A stretch of 64,000 nt of DNA, taken from Artocarpus heterophyllus. Lineage: Eukaryota; Streptophyta; Magnoliopsida; Rosales; Moraceae. Positions within the stretch are counted from its first letter, which is position 1; each line of letters opens with the position of its first letter. The notes below the pieces were generated by a model. That model worked only from the letters and a program-made list of their open reading frames with translations. It ran no database searches and was not told where the DNA came from. The stretch spans positions 20,110,239-20,174,238 of the forward strand of contig CM046330.1 of the NCBI GenBank assembly GCA_025403435.1, written 5' to 3'. Positions 46,621 through 57,220 of the stretch are shown here, piece by piece. A program made the position numbers and the translations under genes.

Positions 46621-47660
46621 GGTTGCACTTTACACAAATCCCTCTTCGAAAGCCTCTTTTTTTTTCTTTTTTTTTTTACAATGGCACTCCCAACTTTCTC
46701 TTAAACTTTCCAAATCAACCGCTAATGTCACCAAACGATCTCAAATGCCCCACATGTAATGTCTACTAACACCTTTGATGTCAATTGGCAACAACCAAAA
46801 CTTTTGTCTATCTCAGACTTTTTGTCGAACACTTGGTATGCACTTAATAATCCCACTCTAGATAAACTCCTCTTTATCAATTAAGTCTCCCCAAATTGCA
46901 ACAAATCTCAGGCAAAATAGAAAGAAGAGTGGAGTTACCTATTGTGAGCAAGAAACCCAATTTATGCAGCCCAAGTTTCGAAATTTTCGTCACTGTTTCA
47001 CCGCCAACGTTCAACTCGTGAAGGAACTTGGATGGGGGCATTTTGACACGGTGGTGAGGAATTTGGGATGAGGAGGGCGAGGTAGTGTGATGAAGAGATG
47101 AAAAAAAAATCGATTGAGGGGTAATAGGTGGTGTGCGTGAAAGAACCAAGGGCGAGGAAAGAGTGATTTTTTTTCTTTTTCTTTTTTTTTGTCTCTCTGA
47201 TTTTGTTTTAAAAAAAAAAGGGCCCTAGTGTGGCTTATAAACGACATAGCGCCTATGGGCTGTGGTTATAGCACCTTGGCGCTATTTTTTGAAATCAGGT
47301 TTTTTTTTTTTTTTAGGATGAGTGCCTAGGCGCCTTGCTCTCAGGTCCTTGTGGCCTTTTCTAGCGCCTAGGCTCCCAATTTTAGCACCTAGGCGCCCAA
47401 TTTTAGCGCCTAGGCTCTTTTGAGTTTCCTTAGCATCCATGTTATCCTGGAAAACACCTAAAATCATCACAAAAATAAAATGCATCATAATTAGCTTAAA
47501 AAATACCAAAAATCTATAACTAACTAAAACATTAATTAACATGATTAAAACTAAAATAGATAAGGGTAAAGAGCTTGGGTTGTCTCCCAAGAAGCGTTTG
47601 TTTTATCATCATCAACCTGACTCTTTCTTCTTTATGGTGAGTTGAGAGTGATGATGGACT
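46621..47660 (-). other. Spacer between integrase and extra ORF, with palindrome cluster
   Basis: Non-coding by inspection. 47245-47425 holds several copies of GCGCCTAGGCGC-type words, the same as in the LTRs. A/T homopolymers are near 47100, 47165 and 47300. Confidence 0.7.
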
Positions 47661-48760
47661 TGTTGCGATCAATGCCACCATCAAAATATGGCTTCAAACG
47701 CTGTCCATTAACCTTAAAGGTTCATTTCTCTTCATGATTTAGTTCAACTGCACCATAGGGAAACACCTTGGTGACTACAAATGGGCCCGACCATTTGGAT
47801 TTGAGCTTTCCAGGAAACAGTTGAAGCCTGGAATTATATAGTAGCACCTTCTGTTTGGGTTCAAACTCCTTTTGTTGGATGTGCTTATCATGCCAAGCTT
47901 TGGTCCGCTGCTTGTAGATCTTTGCATTCTCATATGCTTCATTGCGGAACTCATCCATCTCATTGAGTTGCAAAAGGCGCTTATCACCTGCTGCTTGCAT
48001 GTCCATATTCAACTGTTTCATTGCCCAATATGCTCGATGCTCTAATTCCACTAGAAGATGGCAAGCTTTCCCATATACCAACCTATAAGGAGACATTCCT
48101 ATAGGTGTCTTAAATGCAGTCCGATAGGCCCATAAAGCATCATCTAAATTTTTCGACCAATCATTGCGAGAGCTATGAACCATTTTCTCCAGAATCTGCT
48201 TCACCTCTCTATTAGATATCTCTGCTTGCCCATTAGTCTGAGGATGGTAAGCCAGTGTAGTTTAGTGTTTGACTCCATATTTTGACAAGAGAGCCTCAAA
48301 TTGCTTATTGCAAAAGTGTGTTCCCTCATCGCTTATGATAGCTCATGGAGTTCCGAACCTTGTAAAGATGTGTTTCCTGAGAAAATTAAGCACTATCTTG
48401 CCATCATTGGTATGGGTCGCAGCCGCTTCAACCCACTTCGACACGTAATCCACTGCAAGGAGAATATACTTGTTGTTGTAGGATGAGGGAAACGGTCCCA
48501 TGAAATCGATACCCCATACATCAAAAAGCTCCACTTCTAGAATACTCTTCAAGGGCATCTCATTCCTTCTTGAAATGTTTCCCGATCGTTGGCATCTATC
48601 ACAAGCTACAATAAAAGCATGGGCATCTTTGAACAATGTGGGCCAATAAAACTTGGATTGCAACACCTTAGCCGCCGTTTTGTTCCTCCAAAATGTCCAC
48701 CACACTCAAGGGTATGGCAATGTCTCAGGATCTCCTCTACCTCATCTTCTGGCACACATC
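47661..48760 (-). pseudogene. Athila-like integrase
   Basis: Leftwards: zinc-binding end with [15 protein letters not shown] (near 48600), the DDE core with [10 protein letters not shown] (48510), ISDEGTHF (48335) and [13 protein letters not shown] (48220), then the C-terminal region ([23 protein letters not shown], near 47725). All three acidic residues are visible. A stop near 48262 (KYGVKH*) and one near 47722 interrupt it. It would have inserted the cDNA into the genome. Confidence 0.88.
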
Positions 48761-48999
48761 TTCTTATTACTTGATCAGCACAGTGCCTGTAAAGAACTGG
48801 TTCTTCCTAATAGTAGTGCTTTACATCAGACAACAACTTCTTCTTTTGTTGATATGAGAGTTCCGGTGGCATGATCTTTCTTGCGAGAAAATTCACATAG
48901 TCTGCATACCATGGGAGAGAGCTTGTAGATGTGATGACAAAGAGTTGCTTGTCTGGAAACTAATCACCAATGGGAGGCTATTGCAACTCTTGTTCTTCT

Positions 49000-49797
49000 G
49001 GTTGTTCAAGTCTTGAGAGATGGTCTGCCACTAGATTTTCTGTACCCGTCTTGTCTCTAATCTCAAGATCAAATTCTTGGAGTAAGAGAACCCATCAGAT
49101 GAGTCTTGGCTTGGCATCCTTCTTGGCCATAAGGTATTTAATTACAGAATGATTTGTAAAGACTATTACCTTATTGTCAATTAGGTATGATCTGAACTTG
49201 TTGAAAGCGAAGACGATGGCAAGTAATTCCTTCTCTGTTGTGGCATAGTTGAGTTGGGCATCAATGAGTTGCAAATGTACCATAAGGACATGTGAATGTG
49301 GTCTTCTCTTGGTCTTCTGGTGCAATAGCTATTTGGTTGTACCCCGAGTAGCCATCTAGAAAACAGTAATATTCATGACCTGCAAGACGATCCTACATTT
49401 GATCAATAAAGGGTAAGGGGAAGTGATCTTTCCGGGTAGCTTTGTTAAGTTTCCCGTAGTCTATGCAAATCCTCCATCCGGTGACGGTACTTGTTGGAAT
49501 TAGCTCATTATTCTCATTTGTCACTACCGTCATACCACCCTTCTTTGGCACTACTTGCACCACGCTAACCCATGAGCTATTGAAGATCGGGTAAATCACT
49601 CCCGCATCTAACCACTTCAACAGCTCATTGCAAACCACTTCCTTCATGGTAGGATTTAGTCTCCGTTGTGCTTCTACTGATGGCTTGCTATTTTCTTCCA
49701 TTAAGATCGGGCGCATGCACATTGTTGGACTTATCCCCTTAATGTTTACTAAGGACCACCCAATAGTTGACTTATATCTTTTAAGCACCCATAACAA
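49000..49797 (-). pseudogene. Athila-like RT-RNase H with catalytic core deleted
   Basis: The N-terminal RT is present (YKSTIGWSLVNIKGISPT, then WRICIDYGKLNKATRKDH, near 49460), as far as the region of TFTCPYGT (near 49290). There the sequence jumps to RNase H ([20 protein letters not shown], near 49240). The whole segment with the catalytic DD motif and the start of RNase H is missing, so the enzyme cannot polymerise. Stops near 49393 and 49340 add to this. Confidence 0.88.
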
Positions 49798-49899
49798 CTT
49801 GTATTCTTCTTCATTAGAAAGGCTAGAAGAAATAATTACCGGTAAAGATGATGACTCACTAAGAAATGCATATCGTAGATGATCCGGTAATGGCTTGAG

Positions 49900-50994
49900 C
49901 TCAAGAGTAGGTGGTTTCTCAACTGAAGGGATTGATCAAGAAGGGCCTTGTTCTAAAGGTTCAAAATACCTCCGGTTGTTGGGACCAAAAGAATCCATCC
50001 AATGAACAATCTCCATGACGTCTTCATCTTCAAGAGTAGATGGAGTGGGATGAGTCAAGCTTGCTTCCAAAGGATCTTTTGGTTTGCTAAAGTGCTGAGA
50101 GACTAATGTCTCCAATGCATCGATGCAAAAGCAACTACCACTAGCTCCCGGATATTTTATAGCCTTTAAGACATTGAAAGTCACTTCTTCTTCGTGTACC
50201 CGAAGCCTTAATTCTCCCTTCTGAACATCAATAAGTGCCCGTCCAATTGCCAAAAATGGTCTTCCTAATATGATAGGGATCTCCTTGTCTTCTTCCATAT
50301 CCAGCACCACAAAATCTGCAGGGAATATAAACTTGTCTACCTTGATGAGAACATCTTCAATAACTCCCCTTGGATGCTTAATAGACCTGTCAGCCAACTG
50401 CAAAGAAATAGTAGTAGGTCTAGCCTCACCTAATCCAAGCTTTCTGAAAATAGACAAAGGCATTAAATTAATGCTTGCACCAAGATTGCACAATGCCTTC
50501 TCAAATAGAGAATTCCCAATGGCACATGGAATAGTGAAGCTTCCCGGATCTTTGAGCTTTTGAGGCAAATTTCTCTGGATGATAGCACTGCACTCTTCAG
50601 TAAGTGCAACAATTTCATACTCCTCCAACTTCCTCTTGTTTGATAGGATGTCTTTCATGAATTTCACATGGCTTGGCATTCGTTCAAGTGCATCGGCTAA
50701 AGGAATGTTAATGTGGAGCTTCTTGAAAACATTAAGGAATTTAGCAAATTATTTATCTAATTTGCTCTTCTTGAGGCGCTGAGGAAAAGGAATACTCACT
50801 TCTGGCTGCTGAGGAGGTAATGGTTGAGCTTTAGACATGACTTCATCCTGTTCTTGATCAATCTTTTTGCACTTTTCACCACTTGAAGGTGTCTTCAATT
50901 CTTTTCTGCTTCTCAAAGTGATTGTCTTGCATTGTTCTTTAGGATTCACTTTCGTGTTGCTAGGCAAATTACCTTGTTGTCGACCACCATACAT
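49900..50994 (-). pseudogene. Athila-like aspartic protease region
   Basis: Contains IPCAIGNSLFEKALCNLGAS (near 50500), where the family has D in ALCDLGAS, so the catalytic Asp is Asn. The flap and second half follow (VVLDMEEDKEIPIILGRPFL, near 50270). One stop separates the upstream Lys-rich linker (50749-50994) from the domain. Confidence 0.85.
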
Positions 50995-52167
50995 GTTACC
51001 TAATTGACCAATTTGAGCTTCTAGATTTCAGATTTGAGCAGCTTGATTCTAAAAGTTGGTCCTAGTCTCAGTCATGAACTTGTCGGTGTTGTTAGTCAAC
51101 TAGAGCAAAGCGACTTCTAAATCAGTCTTCTTCTCCTATGGTTGAAATCCCTGTTGAGACTGCCCCATATTTTGCTTACTTCTCTATGAAAAGTTTGGGT
51201 GATTACGCCATCCTGGATTGTATGTGTTTGAGTATGGGTTGTTCAGTTGTCTGTTATAGTTCCCAATAAACTGTGCCTGCTCAGCCTAAGGTTGTTGAAA
51301 CGGATTTCCCACTTGACAATCTTCATTAGGATGGTTGCCTTGACAGAAATCACACATAAACTGAGGAGTCTGAATGGCATTGACCACCAATTGGCTATTT
51401 TGGAATTGCTTAGTAAGAGCTACAACTTGAGCAGTCAACGTAGATAGAGCTTTAGCTTCATAAACCCCAGCTACTCTCCTTGTCATTGACCTATCACTTG
51501 GCCACTGAAAGTTATTGGTGGCCATATCTTCCAGCAACTCATATGCTTCATCCTCATTTTTCTTCATAAATGCTCCCCCTGCAGATGCATCAATTAGAGT
51601 TCTGGTGTTACCTGTGAACCCATTGTAAAAATTGTGGACTTGCATCCACTTAGGCAACCCATGATGGGGATACTTCCTTAATAGCTCTTTATATCTCTCC
51701 CAAGCATCATATAAAGTGTCGCCTTCATATTGAGTGAAATTGTTGATCTCAATCCTCATCTTTGCTATTTTTGCAGGAGGAAAGAACTTGGCCAGGAACT
51801 TGCGAACCAAATCTTCCCAGGTGGTGATAGAATCTGCAGGTAAAGAGTTCAACCAATTTTTTGCTTTATCCCTCAAAGAGAAAGGGAACAACCAAAGGCA
51901 AATGGCATCATCAGAAACACCATTATACTTGACAGTATCACAAATCTCCAGAAAATTTGCAATGTGAGCATTGGGATCTTCAGTGGCCAATCAAGTGAAT
52001 TGTATTGCTTGAATCATTTGCAAAGTCACCGGCTTCAGCTCCAAGTTATTAGCTCTAATAGCCGGCCTTCTTATGACCAGTTGGATACCCGTCGCAATTG
52101 GTAATGCACAGTCCCTTAAGGCCATTAGTGGATGGGCCTTATTTCGAACTTCATTTGGATTAGCCAT
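50995..52167 (-). pseudogene. Athila-like gag
   Basis: From ATG at 52167 (MANPNEVRNKAHPL). The capsid domain is retained (WLNSLPADSITTWEDLVRKF, near 51830) with a knuckle CDFCQGNHPNEDC near 51350. In-frame stops are near 51990, 51286, 51190, 51140, 51105, 51050 and 51030. Most fit CAG, CGA or TGG changed by C-to-T or G-to-A. Gag would have formed the particle. Confidence 0.88.
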
Positions 52168-52396
52168 GGTGTCTTGCAACTGAGTGAGAGCTTCTCTTCT
52201 CTCCTTCCTATTCCTCCGACAAGTGCGTTCTATCTCAAAATCGAGAGGAAATAAGTCATTGTTCCTAGACCTTCGCATACACCTAGATAGAATTCCTGCG
52301 ACAAAGAACTGCAAACAACTATAACTAATAAAATTGAAAGACAAATCCAAAGCAAAACTAGAGTTATTTTACTCGATATTAATAAAAACCAAATAG

Positions 52397-52414
52397 TCCC
52401 TGGCAACGGCACCA
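52397..52414 (-). promoter_or_regulatory. Primer-binding site, tRNA-Asp
   Basis: On the minus strand TGGTGCCGTTGCCAGGGA, six bases after the 5' LTR. It matches the 3' end of plant tRNA-Asp with two changes. tRNA-Asp priming is characteristic of Athila-type elements. Confidence 0.85.
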
Positions 52415-52420
52415 AAAGCT

Positions 52421-53892
52421 TGTTGTGGATTTTATAACGCAAGTGCACGTCTCATTAACAAGTAATAAAGTGAGAGTAGATATTGTTCCCTCGAGGACTA
52501 ACTGTCACTAAGTACCAAATTACTCTAACTCTAATTCTATTTGAACAACTGAGATATAGGAAACAATAGAATAATAAAACGATAAAAGTAAGACAAACTA
52601 AATGAATGAAAATTGAGAAATTACAACTTTAACAGATGAGAATTCAATATATTAAGACTTCTAGGGTTTCTGACTCACTGAATTAATCATATTTACTTTA
52701 TCTAATTTAATCAATTGATATTTATTCCTATGCCGATAACGAGTTTCTCTTAGGTAGTCATTAATTTTTCTCAAGTATTAATAATTTATCCTAGTTAGCA
52801 AATTTCCTACATCTCTATGGAAACTCTAAACTTATCAAGATTCATTAAGAACAAGAAATTCATAGTGTTACACAAGTCTCATAGATACTCTATCCTATGA
52901 TGATCTCATGGTATTCAATCATGGTCTAATTTAATTATCGCTTCTCAGCCTCAAATTAAATCACAAATCATGCAAAAGGTGCGCAAACTTTTACAAGCAT
53001 TAAGATTAGACTAAACACTCAGCATAGATAATGAATAAACATTGAATTGAATTAAATTAAATAAAAGTGAACAATCATAATCCGGCTACATCGTAGGCTT
53101 AGAACAGAGAAAATTAGTTCATAATGAAACTAAAAATCATCCTAAACAATCTCTTAAACATGAGGAGTAGAAGAAAAGAACTGTATGTTTGGATGGAAAG
53201 ATGGATTCCATCACTGGGTTGCACCGATCTTCTTCTCCAAAGTAGTGAGTCCTCTCCCTTCTTTCTGCAAGTTCCCTCTGCCAAAAATTCATGTTCCAAC
53301 CCTCTATAATGTTCTATTTATAGGCTAGGGTTTAAAAGGGTAATTTTAGAACGAAATTACACTGAAATTTAAGTTGGAATCGCAACGGCGCCTAGGCTTC
53401 GTAATGGCCCCTAGGCGCCAAGATTGTAGCGCCTAGGCACTACACAGACGAGTATGAAATTTATCAAACTGGCACCTAGGCACCAAGATTGTGGCGCCTA
53501 GGCACCACAGTGTTAATCGGCCTCCTTCATAGAATGGCGCCTAGGCGCCCACGTTATGGCTCCTAAGCGCTTTGCTCTCGGGTTTGTGTTCATAGAATGG
53601 CACCTAGGCGCCCAAGTTATGGCGCCTAGGCGCTTTACTCTCGAGTTTTTAAATAGAACCTCATCTGCACGAGCGCCTAGGCGCCCATAAGCTGGCGTCT
53701 AGGCTCCATTTTCATCCCGAGTCCAATTTTGCTCATTTTCTGTCCACTTTACCTCGCACTTTGCATCATGCATCATTTCCTCAAAACCTACAAAAGAACA
53801 CAAAACACTATCAAATCCTTATAAATTTCTCAAAACTAACAAAAATATTAAGTGAGAATTATCTAATTAATTAGCCTAAAACTAACTTATCA
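52421..53892 (-). repeat. Athila-like 5' LTR
   Basis: 1472 bp, on the plus strand TGTTGTGGAT...ACTTATCA, uninterrupted. It provides the empty site for the Angela insertion (gcaac at 53382-53386). Followed by the target duplication CCGTT. Confidence 0.95.
53387..53707. repeat. GCGCCTAGGCGC palindromic minisatellite in Athila LTR
   Basis: About a dozen copies of (G)GCGCCTAGGCGCC or close variants (gcacctaggc, gcccctaggc) at irregular spacing. The full unit is a perfect palindrome. The same array, with different variants, is at 43496-43780, and a smaller cluster at 47245-47425. Confidence 0.9.
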
Positions 53893-54370
53893 CCGTTAAA
53901 TGACACTCACATTGTGCTTATTTCAAAGATTAAATCAACCAAAACACTAGTTAACCGGTTGAAAACCCATCTACCTTTGATTATTTCGAATAAGTAAGGT
54001 GCTTTTGTTCCTAGACACCTTATTATAGATAATATTATTGTGGCTTTCGAAATCTTACATACTATTAAAAGGAAGACAAGAGGAGAGGTGGGGTCAATGA
54101 TACTTAAGTTGGATATGAGTAAGGCATATAAGAGAGTAAAGTGGCAGTTTCACAGAGCTATAATGGATTGGTTGTTTTCATCCAAATTGATAAACACGGT
54201 GATGGATTGTGTTGAGAACGCCCAGTTATCTTTTCTTGTACATGGAGGTCCGATGGACAAAGTAATTCCCAACGGGGCCTTAGGCAAGGTTGTTCTTTGT
54301 CTTCATACATGATTGTCTTGTGTGCAGAGGGGCTTACTTCACTTCTTCAAGAGGTGGAGCAACTACCATA
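53893..54370 (+). pseudogene. Plant LINE ORF2, RT domain (right part)
   Basis: Continues the LINE after the Athila: LNDTHIVLISKIKSTKT, a stop near 53994, then FEILHTIKRKTRGEVGS and LKLDMSKAY (RT motif A) at 54040-54130, and CAEGLTSLLQEVEQ near 54330. The block normally between VN and RLK, FRPISLCNV-like, is missing, as is motif C. Sequence after about 54370 is no longer LINE-like. Confidence 0.85.
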
Positions 54371-55312
54371 CCTTCAACCATATTGCAGGATATGGGCTTG
54401 GATTTACGTCTTACGAAAATTCAAGTATCAATAAATGTCAATAAATCAACAAAATTGACAATTTTAATAAAAATGACAATAAATCAACAAATAGCAACTA
54501 AATGCCAAAATTTGGCATGTGCTTCACCTAGAACATCTCTAATACAATGCTAAATTACTATACCAGTGTCAAATTTTAGCATTTGATTGGGAAATTCACT
54601 CTCCAATGCAGTATTGTTTTTGTGTTAAATTTGATATATGTATAGATGATACCAAATTTAGCACGAAGTATGTATATATATACTAAATTTTGGCATTTTA
54701 TTGCTATTAGCTAGTATATTCATTTTATTTCGTTTAATTATTATAATTTTTTAATCTTTTCAAATTATTGTAAAATAAAAATTCACTTCTATATGTTTCA
54801 AAGCTCATAAAAAAGTAGATATAACATTTGAAATAAAATTATTGGAGCACAAAAAAAAAAGCATAATAAATTTGTTATTTTTACATTTTGTAGTGCCAAC
54901 TATCTTTGTTAGTGTTATATTTTGCACGTAACTATATTTAATAATGTTATATTTTACACTAAAAAGTATATACTAGATATGCTATTTTATTTTGTGCTCC
55001 AATACATACTACTATTTCAAATGTTATACTTTTATTGTTCATCACTAAGCTTTAAAAGCTATAAAAATTAGCGTTTGTTTTTTAAATAATTTGAAAGTGA
55101 TAATGTTGTAGTTAGTAAATGAAAAAAAATTAACATATTCATCGATAACAACTAAGTGTTGAAGTTTAGTACTGTTATTCTTTGAAATAAATTTATTACC
55201 AAGTCAATAGAATATAAAACAACACAACATTAGAGAGTATTTTTTGACCGAAATGTTTGAACCAACGATGCATTGAATACTAGTTTTCTACTCCAAACTA
55301 ACATTTGTCCAT
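54371..55312. other. Intergenic AT-rich DNA, nothing recognised
   Basis: Repeated short words (atgccaaaatttggcat, aaatttagca) near 54500-54720 suggest a decayed fold-back repeat, but I could not delimit it. No coding sequence. Confidence 0.5.
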
Positions 55313-56135
55313 TAAGTTGGCGTTGTATTTGAAAACAACCATTTGATTCCATTTTTGGAAAATTTTTTCCTATGTCCGAATACATAAAAAATGAAAATGG
55401 TTTCAAAAGAACATTTCTTTAAACAATTGTAGAGAAACGAAAATGAAAATAGTTTCCAAAATACCCTGATTTTCCCCAAAATTTTAAAAAGAAAAAAAAA
55501 GTTGCATTTTTTTTTGTTTACATTTTCACTCTTGTTATTAACTATCACTATCTGACGTCAATTAGCACAAACATCGGTGAGTACCTTTCTCCCACCGATA
55601 TATCTTGACACCATCTAACCGCAACGTCTAACCCCTCCCCCACCGACCTGTGTTCCTCATATGTCGCAGCCCCCCTCCCCCATAGAATTCCTCTAGCATC
55701 GTAGGCCTTTTTAGCCCATGTCGGTGTTGCAACCTTCCGCCCTAAGATCTTCATTGATCGTGGAAACCTTTCCCTACCAAGTTTATCCCAGTGTTGCTCT
55801 TAGCCACCCCGGTGCTGCAGTCAAGGAGAAAGAGGAAGATTTCTTTGTCTTATTAGTTCTAATTAGTTTTTATTAAAAAAAAGTTTGTTTTTTAGTTCTA
55901 ATTAGTATTATTAATTAGTATAACATAAATAATCTTTATTTTAAAAATTAAATTTGGTTTTGTTTACATTAATATTTTTTTTGTTTAAAAAATGCTTTGT
56001 TTTCAAAACTCCACCATATACAGTCAAACATAATTTTAGAAACAATACCAACACCATTTTCGAAAAAGTATTTATTTTTAGTTTCTATCAAAACAAAAAC
56101 AATTTCAAAAACACTATCAAACGGGCCATCGCTGC
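55313..56135. mobile_element. Possible non-autonomous DNA element with GC-richer insert
   Basis: The right end aaaaacactatcaaacgggcc matches MITE ends at 18547-18699. The left end (ggcgttgtatttgaaaaca) is a poor inverse match. Both arms repeat words such as GAAAATGGTTTC and AACAATTTCAAAA. A GC-richer block (55545-55810) of unknown origin lies inside. Confidence 0.35.
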
Positions 56136-57220
56136 TTTTTCTAAAACCTACTTTAAAATAAATGTTCCAATAAAAAAATATCCCTCCTAAAACAAATTAA
56201 TTTTGATAAAGCATTGAATATTTTTTGGTAAATGAGATAAATCATTAATTAACTCATGCTAGCTTCTAATTTATCAATTTTTAGTCATGCAAGTAATTGA
56301 TTCTTGAATTTGACAAATGTCTAATTTCTCACTTTTTCTAATATTTTTCACAAGCTTTGCGCCATGACCATTAACATCTCCAATATTGCACCATGGTCCA
56401 TGGGAGAGCTAGGCCGTTCAAAAACACAAAATAACCAAAATCAAATGCCATCGATCAAGAAACCATCCAAAGAAAACTGATGGGGTCAACGCCATATAAA
56501 AACTGACCGTCGTCAGTCTATTAAACCGAACCAACCGATGCCTTTACACTATCGAAGATATAATTTTGTTAATAGTAAGGTTTTATGCAATGTGCTCTTT
56601 TTATGTTAAATGCTAGTTTTAAATAGTTTTCTACTTTTTGAAATTTGGTTAAAGTTGAAAATTCGTATAGCCCATTAAATGTTTGCATGTATATATATTT
56701 AATCCCCTTAATTATTATGTGTGGAAAGATTAAATGTCCTTAATAAAAAATTATTTAATTACTTAGAAAAGATTACGTTGCGTGCTATAGGAATCGAACT
56801 TGCACCATTTGCAAAATAGAAATTATAGGAAATGTCAAATTTTATGAATTAATGTGTAGCAAATGTCATGTCTACTTTAAATGTTAACATATGTCACAAA
56901 TCAATCCAATTGTTCAAATTAGACAATAAGTATATGAAAATACCCTCAATTTAAAATAAATACCCTAACAAAAAATATCATTTTTTTCCTTTTTTTTTTT
57001 TCTTCCTCTCACTTTCTCCTCTGTCTCCTTGTTTTTCTCTCTCTCACATCCTCGATAATGGATCAGAGTTGTCCCCTCATTGGCAAAAACTGCCAACCTC
57101 TTGCATTCAATGTTGTTGAAGAATTCATCAACAATCTCTGGTGCTCATGATTTCGTTTCGCATCACTAACAGTGGTCAAAAGCCATGATTTTCTCGCTAC
57201 TAGTTCATGGTTGCAAATCT
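56136..57220. other. Intergenic DNA, possible MULE end
   Basis: No intact gene. A word at 56820-56840 (attataggaaatgtcaaa) is roughly inverse to one at 59580-59600 (ttgctatttcctatatt), so this may be the left end of a Mutator-like element enclosing the solo LTR. CT-rich DNA (57000-57050) precedes a 30-codon frame from 57058 that I do not recognise. Confidence 0.3.

Larger units (their letters stand above)
32886..53892 (-). mobile_element. Athila-like Ty3/gypsy element, interrupted by Angela copy 2
   Basis: Minus-strand element with target duplication CCGTT on both sides. The 5' LTR is at 52421-53892 and the 3' LTR at 32886-33852 plus 43491-43968. The primer-binding site matches tRNA-Asp. The order is gag, PR, RT-RNase H, IN, then an extra ORF, and a T/G-rich polypurine tract. 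The tRNA-Asp primer, the GKLNKATRKDHFPLPFIDQM-type RT and the extra downstream ORF point to Athila (lineage by inference). All coding regions are broken. Confidence 0.9.

Noticed and set aside
55548..55754. 68-codon minus-strand frame in a GC-richer block
   Set aside because: No recognised domain or splice context. The block may be repeat-derived, so it is not called a gene.
57058..57150. Short plus-strand frame starting MDQSCPLIGKNCQ
   Set aside because: Only 30 codons, no homology recognised and no splice continuation across the solo LTR.
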